Positions 34,487 to 43,290 are shown, counted from the first letter of the stretch. The stretch is 57,853 nt of DNA from SFHK01 sp045538305 (GCA_045538305.1 JAZSRC010000001.1:1-57853), one strand, 5' to 3'. Made by a program: numbers and translations. Notes: generated from the sequence alone by a model not told the origin.

Positions 34487-35026
34487 ATGAAAAAGTTGTT
34501 TGCTCTTGTTCTGGCCGTGATGATGGCTTTCTCCTGCGCCTTGGCGGAAGAAATCAATTGCTATTACTTTGACCCCGCTTTTGTTGAAGGCGTAGACGGC
34601 TATTTTGCCGCTATCGGAGGATTTGGTTATCAGATGTTCATCCCCGAGAACTTCGTTTCCTATGAACTATCCGATACGGATCGCGCGAAAGGAGTTCAGG
34701 CGATTCTGGCTGCTGAAGATGGGAGCCTTGCGTTGACCATCAGCCTTGCAGCGCTTGTCGATACCGAAGGCAATCAGATCGTCACGCTCGAAGGCCTTTC
34801 CGAATTCTATGCTGAGAATGGCGTTGTCGAACAGGAAATCGCCTTCTTTAACGATCTGCCTGGTCTGTACTATGTTCTGACCTCGCCCGTTGTTTACGGC
34901 AACCTGGCTTTTGTAACTGAGGAAGGTTATGTGTTAACCTTTAGCATCATCAGCAACGGCACCGAAGAAATGATGGGTCTGGCCGATGTCATGCTCTTCT
35001 CTGTATGTGCGGTTGATGAGGAATAA
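34487..35026 (+). CDS. Secreted protein of unknown function
   Basis: 179 residues. Signal peptide MKKLFALVLAVMMAFSCALA with predicted cleavage before Glu21. The mature protein is acidic, about 18 kDa, and its order of segments (a short VDGYFAAIGGFGYQMFIPEN strand, then SYELSDTDRAKGVQAILA and a late LTFSIISNGTEEMM) resembles small lipoprotein-like beta sandwiches that bind or sense at the cell surface. I do not recognise a family. A strong terminator follows, so it is transcribed alone. Confidence 0.7.
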   Translation: MKKLFALVLAVMMAFSCALAEEINCYYFDPAFVEGVDGYFAAIGGFGYQMFIPENFVSYELSDTDRAKGVQAILAAEDGSLALTISLAALVDTEGNQIVTLEGLSEFYAENGVVEQEIAFFNDLPGLYYVLTSPVVYGNLAFVTEEGYVLTFSIISNGTEEMMGLADVMLFSVCAVDEE

Positions 35027-35049
35027 AACGCAGTTTATCAACAGCGTTC

Positions 35050-35085
35050 AAAAACAGCTTCGAGGCTTACTCTGAAGCTGTTTTT
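35050..35085. terminator. Intrinsic terminator
   Basis: AAAAACAGCTTC (35050-35061) and GAAGCTGTTTTT (35074-35085) pair perfectly over 12 bases; the stem ends in T-runs on both strands. Confidence 0.85.
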
Positions 35086-35138
35086 ATTTGTACTATACTT
35101 AGTCCTTTATGGTTTGGCAATTTGAGAGAAGTTTCTCC

Positions 35139-35167
35139 TTGATGGGAATGCGCGTTTGTGATAGAAT
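35139..35167 (+). promoter_or_regulatory. Promoter of the YitT-family gene
   Basis: TTGATG (35139-35144) and TAGAAT (35162-35167) separated by 17 bases, 54 bases upstream of the chosen ATG. Confidence 0.55.
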
Positions 35168-35221
35168 AATGAGGAATGATTATTCATTATATATTCAGTG
35201 CATGATAAGAGAGGTTTTTCC

Positions 35222-36067
35222 ATGACGGTCAGGAATTGGGTAAAAGAACTGCCGAAAATATCCGTGGGCGTGTTGGTTGTCGCCTGCGCGGTATATTTTT
35301 TTATGCTGCCCAGCCATGTATCTATCGGAAGCGCCGCCGCATTGGCAATGATTATCAGCAACTTTGTACCGCTCCCCGTTTCCGTCATCACTCTCGGACT
35401 CAATATTATATTGCTGATTATCGGATTTCTGCTGGTGGGTTCGGAATTTGGAATCAAAACAGTGTATTGCGCCATACTCATGCCGGTGTATTTGGGTATT
35501 CTTGAAATCATTTTTCCCGATTTTCAGTCTATAACCCAGGATCCTTTGCTGGATGTCGGCTGTTACATACTTGTGGTTGGCGTCGGCCTTGCGGTGCTGT
35601 TTTCCTGTAATGCTTCTTCCGGAGGACTGGATATTGTTGCCAAAATACTCAACAAATTCCTGCATATGGATATGGGGAAAGCCATGGGAATTTCCGGCAT
35701 GGCGGTCGCGCTTGCTTCGGCGCTGTGCTACGATTCAAAGACGGTGGTACTCAGCGTATTGGGAACCTATGTCGGCGGTATTGTGGTGGATCATTTTATT
35801 TTCGGCTTCAATATCAAACGCCGCGTGTGCATTATCTCGCCCAAGGTGGACGACATCGTACAGTACATACTGCACGATCTGCACAGCGGCGCAAGCCTGA
35901 ACCAGATTATCGGCGCATACGACAACGTAATGCGCAAGGAAATTATTACCATTGTAGATAAGCAGGAATATAAAGCCTTAATGGATTACGTGCGCAAAAC
36001 GGATCCCAAAGCCTTTGTTACGGTATATTCCGTAAATGAAATCCGCTACCAGCCGAAGAAGAAATAA
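35222..36067 (+). CDS. YitT-family membrane protein
   Basis: 281 residues from ATG 35222 with GAGG 7 bases upstream; the in-frame ATG at 35198 lacks a site. Five or six membrane helices (about 10-190) contain the YitT marker SCNASSGGLDIVAKIL. The C-terminal cytoplasmic DUF2179 domain (about 200-281) includes RRVCIISPKVDDIVQYIL and a YKALMDYVRKTDPKAFVTVY tail. The family is widespread in Firmicutes; its function is not firmly established. Confidence 0.9.
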   Translation: MTVRNWVKELPKISVGVLVVACAVYFFMLPSHVSIGSAAALAMIISNFVPLPVSVITLGLNIILLIIGFLLVGSEFGIKTVYCAILMPVYLGILEIIFPDFQSITQDPLLDVGCYILVVGVGLAVLFSCNASSGGLDIVAKILNKFLHMDMGKAMGISGMAVALASALCYDSKTVVLSVLGTYVGGIVVDHFIFGFNIKRRVCIISPKVDDIVQYILHDLHSGASLNQIIGAYDNVMRKEIITIVDKQEYKALMDYVRKTDPKAFVTVYSVNEIRYQPKKK

Positions 36068-36080
36068 CGCTTTTGCAGGT

Positions 36081-37100
36081 TTATTCTGCTGCGGCTTCCG
36101 CCATGGCCAGTACATTTTCCCACGGCACGTCCGGCAATATGGATTCGTGACTGGGCGAAACAAGGAAATTTGGGCCGAATAAATCGCGCAGGCGGTATAC
36201 TTCTTCCTTTACCCCGCGCGGCGTAGCGCGGGGAAGGAGGCGCTGGGTATCTACGCCGCCCACAAACACGATTTTTCCGTTAAACTCGCGTGCCAGCGTT
36301 TCGGCGTCCATGTGAGCCGCCTGTGCCTGAATTGGGTGCAGAGCATCCACGCCTGCGCCGATCAGGCGGGGAATAACTCTGTGAATGGAGCCGCAGGAAT
36401 GCAGAAGTACCTTGATTCCGTGCCTGTGAGCCTGATCGGTGAATTTTTTGAACCCCGGCATTACGAAGCGGTCAAACATTTCGGGTGAAATCAGCGTGTC
36501 CAGCTGACTTCCGAAATCATTTCCGAAAAAGAACATATCAATTTTATGGCCGGCTTCCGTAAAAAGGCGTTCGTTGATTTTCAGGTAAAAATCAACGACG
36601 TGCTCCGTAACTGCTTCCACCACATCAGGGTCGGTATACATTTTAATAAAGTAATTTTCCATACCAAAAAAGTCGCACACATTGTGGAAAAAGCAGGACC
36701 ATGAGCCTGATAATATGCCCTGACCAACAGAAACAGCGCGATCAATCTCGCGGATCGTGGAATCGAAATTCACGTATTTCTCATCCGGCCATTCGAATGC
36801 TTCTACTTCTTTTACATCCTCGCACTGAGCGAAAACGCCGTCCTGATTGTGAGAGGTTCGCTTAATGCCGCCGAGCACATCGAACATGGGCTTGTTTTCG
36901 GGGTGCTGATAGAGGGAATAGGCTTCCGGCTGAATCCAGCGGCAGGTGCTGCCCAACTTCACTCCCAGCTCAAAATCATCCTTTACCTGAAAAACCTTAA
37001 ACAAATTCTCTGTGCTCGCCCAGTTCGGGCAGCCGTGCCAAAATCCGCTTTTTGCGCTGGTGTGGTTCAGTATCGAAGCAAGATGCTCTTTTCCGTTCAT
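36081..37100 (-). CDS. Uroporphyrinogen decarboxylase (URO-D)-family protein 1
   Basis: 339 residues from ATG 37100 with GGAGG upstream. It has the URO-D barrel without the heme-enzyme signature. The conserved late segment VLLHSCGSIHRVIPRLIGAG keeps the His-x-Cys pair that binds zinc in methylcobalamin:thiol methyltransferases (MtaA/MtbA-like members). The FFFGNDFGSQLDTLISPEMF stretch is also typical of that branch. A role in demethylation or methyl transfer is more likely than porphyrin synthesis. Two further members (48123-49165 and 51893-53002) occur in this window. Confidence 0.85.
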   Translation of the reverse strand: MNGKEHLASILNHTSAKSGFWHGCPNWASTENLFKVFQVKDDFELGVKLGSTCRWIQPEAYSLYQHPENKPMFDVLGGIKRTSHNQDGVFAQCEDVKEVEAFEWPDEKYVNFDSTIREIDRAVSVGQGILSGSWSCFFHNVCDFFGMENYFIKMYTDPDVVEAVTEHVVDFYLKINERLFTEAGHKIDMFFFGNDFGSQLDTLISPEMFDRFVMPGFKKFTDQAHRHGIKVLLHSCGSIHRVIPRLIGAGVDALHPIQAQAAHMDAETLAREFNGKIVFVGGVDTQRLLPRATPRGVKEEVYRLRDLFGPNFLVSPSHESILPDVPWENVLAMAEAAAE

Positions 37101-37225
37101 ATTCGTTTCCTCCCTGTAGGCTGCCGGACTTTTCACCAATGCTGTAAACAATTATAGCACGTAAGAAGCTTCAGATCAATGGCGCGTACCGCTTATGCGC
37201 TGTATTGCTGTCTGCATACAAAAAC

Positions 37226-37251
37226 AGTTCCTCATAAGCAAGTGAGGAACT
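37226..37251 (+). terminator. Terminator-like hairpin preceding repeat copy 1
   Basis: AGTTCCTCA (37226-37234) and TGAGGAACT (37243-37251) form a perfect 9-bp stem with an 8-base loop. The 95-bp repeat begins at the very next base. Confidence 0.6.
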
Positions 37252-37346
37252 CAGATCATCAACAAACCTCAGGGAGAGGCTTGGAGAGGGAGAGCACTCC
37301 CTCTCCATTTTTCATCGATTTCGGCGGCGTGTACGGCGAAATCGCG
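37252..37346 (+). repeat. 95-bp interspersed repeat, copy 1
   Basis: Starts CAGATCATCAACAAA and ends GGCGAAATCGCG. It differs from copy 2 (43290-43384) at 6 of 95 positions, with no indels. Two hairpins are conserved: GGAGAGGGAG/CTCCCTCTCC with a 4-base loop followed by ATTTTTC, and CGATTTCG/CGAAATCG. The first would work as a transcription terminator. Confidence 0.8.
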
Positions 37347-37499
37347 AACTTATGCGGGCCCGTCTGCCCCAGAAAGCGATAGTGTGGATGAAAGGTTTAA
37401 AAGGCCGTCATGCTGAATGAGAATACGCTCACTCCGGGCGTTCAATTGATTCGAAGGGTGTTGTGAAAAGGCTGATCCGATAATGGGTGATCGGCGGAT

Positions 37500-37690
37500 A
37501 GGCCGTGTCTTTGGCCGCTCCTGTCCTGCTATCCTTGCCTTCGGGTACCCAGCCCGTCGGCGTCGGGGGAGGGACTTTCACCCACCTCCTAGGCGTTCGG
37601 ATAGCCGCCGCCTGTAATTTTCCGGCTTACCACACATGCTGCTTGCAAGTTTATTCTTTCTGTTCAGTTTTCAAGGTGCTGTGTGGTTCG
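37500..37690 (-). ncRNA. Group II intron domain I-like fragment
   Basis: Read on the minus strand, the region carries CACCTTGAAAACTGAACAG, then CCTAGGAGGTGGGTGAAAG and GGGCTGGGTACCCGAAGG. I associate these with the 5' domain I of chloroplast-like or bacterial B-type group II introns. No domain V and no maturase gene follow within the window part to its left, so it is a truncated remnant. Boundaries are approximate. Confidence 0.5.
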
Positions 37691-37830
37691 GCGTTTGCCT
37701 TTCCGCTTCGGCGGGTGGCATTGTGCATTTCCTGTCGACATGTAGAAGGATAGCACATTCACCTTCGGCTGTCATTAAACCTGTAGTTTGAAATAATAAG
37801 AAATTCTGGTCCTGTATGCAAACGTTTTTC

Positions 37831-37859
37831 TTGCAAAGACCGGTTTCTTGCTGTATGAT
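37831..37859 (+). promoter_or_regulatory. Promoter of the ABM-type monooxygenase gene
   Basis: TTGCAA (37831-37836) and TATGAT (37854-37859) are 17 bases apart, 29 bases before the ATG, which follows GGGGGAGGG. Confidence 0.6.
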
Positions 37860-37888
37860 AAAGGCATAGAATCGGGGGAGGGAATCCA

Positions 37889-38185
37889 ATGAGCATTACC
37901 ATCAATTTATACTATACCGGATATAACGGAAGCGCGCGCAGGTTTGCGGAGGAAATGACGTCTTCCGGGATTGTCAACGAAGTCCGGCAAGAGGCGGGAA
38001 ATGAAAAGTATGAATACTTCTTTCCCGTGGACGATCCGGAAACGGTTTTGCTGATTGACAGGTGGCGCGACCAGGCCGCGCTGGATTTTCACCATAAATC
38101 GCCGATGATGGCAAGGATTGCCGAGCTGAGAGATAAATATAAGCTGAGGCTCAGGGTAGAACGGTATGTTGACGCGCCGAAATGA
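37889..38185 (+). CDS. Antibiotic-biosynthesis-monooxygenase (ABM)-fold small protein
   Basis: 98 residues, the usual size for a single ABM ferredoxin-like domain. The pattern NEKYEYFFPVDDPETVLLID, WRDQAALDFHHKSPMM is that of putative quinol monooxygenases such as YgiN, which act as dimers without a metal or flavin on quinol-like substrates. Monocistronic with its own promoter and terminator. Confidence 0.85.
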   Translation: MSITINLYYTGYNGSARRFAEEMTSSGIVNEVRQEAGNEKYEYFFPVDDPETVLLIDRWRDQAALDFHHKSPMMARIAELRDKYKLRLRVERYVDAPK

Positions 38186-38210
38186 CGGCGACGGTAAAGC
38201 TTGGAGATCA

Positions 38211-38251
38211 AAAAAATGAGCGCTGACGCTTTCGGCCAACGCTCATTTTTT
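38211..38251. terminator. Bidirectional terminator between convergent genes
   Basis: AAAAAATGAGCG (38211-38222) and CGCTCATTTTTT (38240-38251) form a perfect 12-bp stem with A- and T-runs at the base, serving both the ABM gene and the minus-strand reductase. Confidence 0.85.
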
Positions 38252-38264
38252 CGATAGATCTATT

Positions 38265-39179
38265 TTACGGCAGGGGATTTCCGGCGGCAAGATACAGCTT
38301 GTACCATTCCTGACGGGTAAGCCGGATATCTCCGCCTGTGCAGATCTCCTGTATTCTTTCCGGATTCATGCTGCCTGCAATAACCTGAATATTGGCGGGA
38401 TGGCGAAGAATCCACGCCGCCGCGATGGCATTATCGGTGACAGAGTATTTCTCTGCCAGTTCCTGAATGGCTTCATTCAATTCCTTATACAAATCGTTTC
38501 CTAAGAATACGCCCTTGAACATGCCATACTGAAAGGGAGACCATGCCTGAACTGTGATATCCTTCAAACGGCAATAATCCAGAACGCCGCCGGAAAGCAC
38601 CTGCGCGTGCGGCGTATGCATATTCACGTTTACGCCTTCGTCCACAAGTATGCTGTGGCAGAGGCTGAACTGCAGCTGGTTGATGATGATTTTGCCGGGC
38701 ATATAGCGCTCCAGCAGCTGAAGCTGCGCCGCGTTTTCATTGCTTACGCCGAAAAAGCGCACCTTGCCCTCTGCCTGCAGGCGCGTGTATGCCTCGGCGA
38801 CCTCTTCGGGTTCCATCAGCGCATCGGGACGGTGCAGCAGAAGTACATCCAGATGATCAGTTCCCAGGCGCTGAAGGCAGCCATTCGCCGCTTCGACAAT
38901 GTGCTCATAGGATGCATCGTAATACCCTTTTTGGATGCCGACCTTGTCCTGCACGATGAGCTTGTCGCGAAGACCGGGATTGCGCTTAAGTACGCCTGCA
39001 AAAACGGTTTCCGATGCGCCGCCGCCATAAATATCGGCGTGGTCTATAAAGTCGATTCCGCTTTCACAAGCTGTAAGTACGATTTTCTCCGCTTCTTCAA
39101 CGCTTTTTCCGGACATACGCATTGCCCCCAGCGCAATGGCGCTTGCTTCGAATTGATTGCCGATTTTAATTCTTTTCAT
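38265..39179 (-). CDS. Aldo/keto reductase, YdhF-like
   Basis: 304 residues, AGGAGCG upstream. Catalytic residues Asp46, Tyr51, Lys79 and His116 are all present. The DIYGGGASETVFAGVLKRNP segment and the C-terminal VIAGSMNPERIQEI segment are those of the YdhF branch, NADPH-dependent enzymes of unclear substrate. Divergent from the nitroreductase gene. Confidence 0.9.
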   Translation of the reverse strand: MKRIKIGNQFEASAIALGAMRMSGKSVEEAEKIVLTACESGIDFIDHADIYGGGASETVFAGVLKRNPGLRDKLIVQDKVGIQKGYYDASYEHIVEAANGCLQRLGTDHLDVLLLHRPDALMEPEEVAEAYTRLQAEGKVRFFGVSNENAAQLQLLERYMPGKIIINQLQFSLCHSILVDEGVNVNMHTPHAQVLSGGVLDYCRLKDITVQAWSPFQYGMFKGVFLGNDLYKELNEAIQELAEKYSVTDNAIAAAWILRHPANIQVIAGSMNPERIQEICTGGDIRLTRQEWYKLYLAAGNPLP

Positions 39180-39293
39180 GATATATGCGCTCCTGCCGCT
39201 ATTTTTGTTTACCGGAATTATAGCATGTTTTGGTGCCTGTGTCTATGAATGCATAAGAATTTGCGTCCGATTAAAGCTGTGCACAATTGGTTA

Positions 39294-39321
39294 TTGCAAT
39301 TTTTCCTGTATATGCTATTAT
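39294..39321 (+). promoter_or_regulatory. Promoter of the nitroreductase gene
   Basis: TTGCAA (39294-39299) and TATTAT (39316-39321), 16-base spacer, 31 bases before the ATG. Confidence 0.5.
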
Positions 39322-39351
39322 AGTACTATACTGTTAGGGAGGATATGCGAC

Positions 39352-40089
39352 ATGAATAATACGATTCGCGAACTGATTTCGCGCAAATCTGTGCGCGCAT
39401 TTGAAGACCGTGAGATTTCTTCCGAGTTAATCGATCAGATTCTGCTTGCCGCCGTCAATGCGCCAACGGCCGGAAATCAGCAGCTGTATACCATACTCAA
39501 TATTACCGATCCGGCTATGAAAGCCCGATTGGCTGAAACGTGCGATCATCAGCCCTTTATTGCTGAAGCCAAGCTGGTGCTGATTTTCCTTGCAGACTGC
39601 AGAAAATGGTATGATGCATTTTGCGCCGCGGGCTGTGAGCCGCGCATGCCCGGAACAGGTGATCTGCTTTTGGCTGTATCCGATGCCACAATTGCCGCAC
39701 AGAATGCGGTGGTCGCCGCGCAGAGCATGGGCATTGGCTCGTGCTATATTGGTGATATTATGGAAAACCGTGAAGCCCATCGCGAGCTTTTGAAGCTTCC
39801 GGAGTATGTATTCCCATGCTGTATGTTGGTATTCGGTTATCCTACGCCTCAGCAGGTGGAGCGGGTAAAGCCCGAGCGCGCGGCAATGGAACATATTGTT
39901 CACGAAAACGGTTACCGGACAATGGACAAGGAGGAACTGAAGCGCCTGTACTCGCCTAAAGCGGTGGCAAGGCCTTATGAGGATTGGATGCAGGCTTTCT
40001 GCAACCGAAAGTATAATTCCGACTTTTCCAGAGAAATGACCCGTTCGGTATCGGAGTATTTAAAAGATTTCATGCCGTTTCGCAAATGA
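39352..40089 (+). CDS. Nitroreductase-family flavoprotein
   Basis: 245 residues from ATG 39352, with GGGAGGA upstream. The FMN-binding RKSVRAFEDREIS start, APTAGNQQLY loop and AAQNAVVAAQSMGIGSCYIG helix are family hallmarks. The last 60 residues form an extended tail (ARPYEDWMQAFCNRKYNS) seen in NfsA-like two-domain members. It reduces nitro, quinone or enone substrates with NAD(P)H as a homodimer. Confidence 0.88.
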   Translation: MNNTIRELISRKSVRAFEDREISSELIDQILLAAVNAPTAGNQQLYTILNITDPAMKARLAETCDHQPFIAEAKLVLIFLADCRKWYDAFCAAGCEPRMPGTGDLLLAVSDATIAAQNAVVAAQSMGIGSCYIGDIMENREAHRELLKLPEYVFPCCMLVFGYPTPQQVERVKPERAAMEHIVHENGYRTMDKEELKRLYSPKAVARPYEDWMQAFCNRKYNSDFSREMTRSVSEYLKDFMPFRK

Positions 40090-40141
40090 ATGAACGTTTT
40101 TGGAACAGAGCCCATCATCAGGGAACTGTTTTGACGGACTG

Positions 40142-40178
40142 GGCATTGGCAGTGCGGACTGTCAATGCCGTTTTCTTT
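40142..40178 (+). terminator. Terminator after the nitroreductase gene
   Basis: GGCATTGGCAGT (40142-40153) pairs with ACTGTCAATGCC (40158-40169) through one G-T wobble, followed by GTTTTCTTT. Confidence 0.8.
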
Positions 40179-40233
40179 ACAATACGACGATATTGACATA
40201 AGCAGTCGTTCGATAAAGAGAGGTGCAATCCCC

Positions 40234-41973
40234 ATGAATATGATTGATTCATTCTGCTGGGAACGGTGTCTTTTCTACGCAAAAGGCATTTGGGAAAATG
40301 ATCACCGGCTCACCAATTCCGGTTTTTTGAAAACAGCGGCGTTTGTGGAAAAAACGATGCGCGAGATAGGCCTTGACGAGGTAGAAGTGCTGAACGCCCT
40401 TGCCGATGGGCGTACCCAATATGCGGAATGGATCATACCGCAGGCATGGGAGATTAAGGGCGGCCACCTTTCCTATGAGGATGGCGAGATGATTGCCGAT
40501 TATGATGAAATTCCCTGCTCTGTAAGCATGCGCAGTGCGAAAACCCCTGCAAGCGGCGTATGGGCGGAGGCGGTGGATGCAGATATACGCCCGGCAGGCG
40601 ATTGGATGGCGGGCAAGCTGCTGTTCACTGCGCGTTCTGCTGCTGAAATTCTGCCTGACGCTGTAAAGCATAACGCCATTGGCATTATTTCTGACTTTTT
40701 TCCGCTGTACAAAGGGATCCGTGAATCCAAAGAAGATATGAGGGGCGCTGTACGCTGGGACTGCGAATTCATGCCGGTCAAAAATGAAACGGGGCTTTTT
40801 GCGTTTAATCTGACGCCCGAGCGCGGCGAAAGGCTCAGAACCCGGTTGGCTTCAGGCGATAAGGTGATACTGCACGCCTTTATTGATGCAGACGCCTTTG
40901 GCGGATATGCGCCCACTGTTTCGGGCGCAATTCTAGGCGCCGATCCGTCGCTTGGCGAAATATTCCTGTATGGCCATCTGTATGAACCTGGTGCCAACGA
41001 TAATGCTTCCGGCTGCGCGTTGATGCTGGAATGCATGAACATCTATCAGTCATTGATACGAAAGGGCGTAATGAACCGGCCGAAAAGGACCATTCGTCTG
41101 GCGCTTGGACAGGAATGCATGGGCTCCAACGCCTATATGCTTGCGCACCCGGAAAGGGATGAAAGAATTGGTCTGGTTGCGGATATGATCGGAAACGAAG
41201 GGGTGGATAACGCAACCTTCGGCGTGTGGCATTCGCCGTATTCCAACTGGTCGTTTCTGGATGACCTGATTGAAGAAACCGTTCGGGATGCCCGAAAACT
41301 TTGGAACTTTCCCTATGTAAGCCGCCCGTTTGGAATTGCGAGCGATAATATGCTGGGGGATCCCGCCTTCGGTATGCCTACCGTTGCCTTGATTACGGAG
41401 CCTGCGAAAAGCTATCATACCTCTATGGACACGCCGGACAGGCTGGAGGAATGCGTGATGAGAAGGAACGCATGGATACTGCTTCGCGTAATCAAAGCCC
41501 TTGCGGATGCCGATCCGGAGCATGGGATCGATCTTACCTATGAGTATACCGGCAGGAGGCATGCAAAAGCGGTCGACTCGCTGGAAAAGGCGTTTTGGAA
41601 GAAACGGCTGAAAGCGATCCGGGAGGAGAAGGATGCGTTTTTAAAAGGGAAGCGGTATCTGCCAGATCCGGAAGATATACCTTTTCCGCAGCCGACTGCG
41701 GGCATTGAAGACAAACGGGTTATCAGACTTTTGGACGGCTGTATGACGCTTCCGAAAACCGATCCCGAAACCGGAAAGACCTTCCATACCGCGTGGAATA
41801 CAGAGGTTCATCGCCCGCTGTTCTGGGCGGACGGAAAACGAACGATATGGGAGATTGCCTGCCTTACGGCGATGGAGGCGGGAGAGGACGACTATCCGCG
41901 TGCCTACAGCGAATGTATGTCGCTTTTCCGGGCGCTTGAGGCCGGCGGAATCGTCCGATTGGAAGCAGATTGA
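40234..41973 (+). CDS. M28-like zinc aminopeptidase (DUF4910 type)
   Basis: 579 residues from ATG 40234 with AGAGAGG 9 bases upstream. The metal-binding core begins HLYEPGANDNASG, with His248 and Asp256 as first ligands, and LGQECMGSNAY carries the acidic pair typical of family M28. An inserted domain (about 115-240) resembles a protease-associated domain. The last 90 residues (RPLFWADGKRTIWEIACLT...YSECMSLFRALEAGGIV) look like a winged-helix tail, as in DUF4910 members. No signal peptide, so it acts inside the cell, probably on peptides or modified amino acids. Confidence 0.8.
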   Translation: MNMIDSFCWERCLFYAKGIWENDHRLTNSGFLKTAAFVEKTMREIGLDEVEVLNALADGRTQYAEWIIPQAWEIKGGHLSYEDGEMIADYDEIPCSVSMRSAKTPASGVWAEAVDADIRPAGDWMAGKLLFTARSAAEILPDAVKHNAIGIISDFFPLYKGIRESKEDMRGAVRWDCEFMPVKNETGLFAFNLTPERGERLRTRLASGDKVILHAFIDADAFGGYAPTVSGAILGADPSLGEIFLYGHLYEPGANDNASGCALMLECMNIYQSLIRKGVMNRPKRTIRLALGQECMGSNAYMLAHPERDERIGLVADMIGNEGVDNATFGVWHSPYSNWSFLDDLIEETVRDARKLWNFPYVSRPFGIASDNMLGDPAFGMPTVALITEPAKSYHTSMDTPDRLEECVMRRNAWILLRVIKALADADPEHGIDLTYEYTGRRHAKAVDSLEKAFWKKRLKAIREEKDAFLKGKRYLPDPEDIPFPQPTAGIEDKRVIRLLDGCMTLPKTDPETGKTFHTAWNTEVHRPLFWADGKRTIWEIACLTAMEAGEDDYPRAYSECMSLFRALEAGGIVRLEAD

Positions 41974-42033
41974 TAATTAATGTATATATAACGAATAAAG
42001 GGCGATATATGCGCTTACGCGGAAGTGATGCGC

Positions 42034-42062
42034 TTGTGAACGAAGCGTATATATGCTATACT
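42034..42062 (+). promoter_or_regulatory. Promoter of the ferredoxin-type aldo/keto reductase gene
   Basis: TTGTGA (42034-42039) and TATACT (42057-42062), 17-base spacer, 51 bases upstream of the ATG. Confidence 0.5.
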
Positions 42063-42113
42063 CATATCGATATATTGGCTTTGACAGCCCGATGAAAAAG
42101 GAGAATACTTACC

Positions 42114-43247
42114 ATGCAATATAGAAAATTCGGCAATACCGGCGTTGATATTTCCTGCCTGGGCTTTGGCTGCATGCGTCTTCCCGAGTATCAGGCGGAG
42201 GATGGCAGCTGGCATGTGGATCAGCAGAAAACCGATGAAATGCTGATGAAAGCATATGAGCTGGGCGTAAATTATTTTGATACCGCGTTTTACTATTGCC
42301 ATTCAAACAGTGAAATCGCCATCGGTAAGGCGCTTGCGCCGATCCGAGACAAGGTATATATTTCCACCAAGTGCCCAATGGAGCTGGTAAAGAGCGCTGA
42401 GGATTTTGAAAACACACTCAACAAAAGCCTTGAAAAGCTCGGCACCGACTATGTGGATTTCTACCACTTCTGGAGCATCAACCAGAAGGTGTTTGATGAA
42501 AAAATTGTTCCGCTGAAGCTGATGGAAAAAGCGGTTGAACTGAAAAAGGCCGGAAAGATCCGCCACATTTCATTCTCCTTCCACGATTCTCCCGCAGCGC
42601 TTAAGCACATACTGGACAACGGCTGGGCCATGGAAAGCGTGCTTCTGCAGTACAACCTTCTGGACAGAGCGAATGAAGAAATGATTGCCTACGCTGCCCA
42701 AAAGGGCTTGGGCGTAGTGGTTATGGGCCCGGTTGGCGGCGGCCGTCTTGCCGCGCCCACGGAACTTGCCCGGAAGCTTGGCAGCGGCAACCTGAATACA
42801 TATGAACTGGCGCTTCGGTTTGTTCTTGGAAATCCCTCCGTATGCTGCGCGCTTTCTGGCATGCAGAACAGCGATATGGTGGAAAAGAACGCTTCTGTGG
42901 CTTCCCTCGAAACGCCCATGACTGAGGAAAAGTGGCGCGAAGCGGGAGAATCTATGGAAAACCTTAAAAAATTCTCCGAGCTTTACTGTACCGGCTGCGG
43001 ATATTGCCAGCCCTGCCCGAAGGACATTAACATTCCCAAGATTTTTGAAGCCTATACCTATCATAACGTATACGGCCTTCATGAGCTGGCAAAAAATACC
43101 TATATCGGTTATGTGAATAACGAAAAGCAGCCCGGCGCCACATCAAAGGATTGCGTCAACTGCGGCTACTGCGAGCGCAAATGCCCGCAGCACCTGAAAA
43201 TCCGCGAACTTCTGAAGAAAGCGGAATCCGCGCTGGAGGCGCTGTAA
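42114..43247 (+). CDS. Aldo/keto reductase with C-terminal 2x[4Fe-4S] ferredoxin domain
   Basis: 377 residues. The N-terminal barrel has Asp56, Tyr61 and Lys86; where other AKRs have the catalytic His, this one reads DFYHFWS, with Trp at the usual place and His two residues earlier. The C-terminus carries two cysteine clusters, CTGCGYCQPCP and CVNCGYCERKCP, which should bind two iron-sulphur clusters. Such proteins occur in anaerobes and probably take electrons from ferredoxin-like partners. Ends at a hairpin that is the first of the 43252-43542 array. Confidence 0.88.
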   Translation: MQYRKFGNTGVDISCLGFGCMRLPEYQAEDGSWHVDQQKTDEMLMKAYELGVNYFDTAFYYCHSNSEIAIGKALAPIRDKVYISTKCPMELVKSAEDFENTLNKSLEKLGTDYVDFYHFWSINQKVFDEKIVPLKLMEKAVELKKAGKIRHISFSFHDSPAALKHILDNGWAMESVLLQYNLLDRANEEMIAYAAQKGLGVVVMGPVGGGRLAAPTELARKLGSGNLNTYELALRFVLGNPSVCCALSGMQNSDMVEKNASVASLETPMTEEKWREAGESMENLKKFSELYCTGCGYCQPCPKDINIPKIFEAYTYHNVYGLHELAKNTYIGYVNNEKQPGATSKDCVNCGYCERKCPQHLKIRELLKKAESALEAL

Positions 43248-43251
43248 AAAC

Positions 43252-43290
43252 AACACGGGAAGGGATCCATACGATCGCTTCCCGTGTTTC
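43252..43290. repeat. 39-bp palindromic repeat, copy A1 (terminator-like)
   Basis: AACACGGGAAG and CTTCCCGTGTTT form a long stem with an inner GATC/GATC pair; it starts 4 bases after the reductase stop codon. It is identical to copy A2 (43504-43542) except for one base. Confidence 0.8.

Larger units (their letters stand above)
37101..37888. other. Long non-coding region with repeat and group II intron fragment
   Basis: These 788 bases contain no gene that I can support. They hold a terminator-like hairpin (37226-37251), the first copy of the 95-bp repeat (37252-37346), a group II intron domain I-like fragment on the minus strand (about 37500-37690) and the promoter of the monooxygenase gene (37831-37859). 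Open frames at 37179-37382 and 37505-37753 lie on top of these elements and lack ribosome sites. Confidence 0.6.

Noticed and set aside
37179..37382. Small open frame over repeat copy 1, with a similar frame over copy 2 (43151-43396)
   Set aside because: The two translations are similar only because the DNA repeats are similar. No ribosome site; hairpins explain the conservation better.
37660..37680. CACCTTGAAAACTGAACAG as an rRNA spacer
   Set aside because: Similar strings occur near 16S-23S spacers, but no rRNA or tRNA sequence is nearby and group II intron-like sequence follows.
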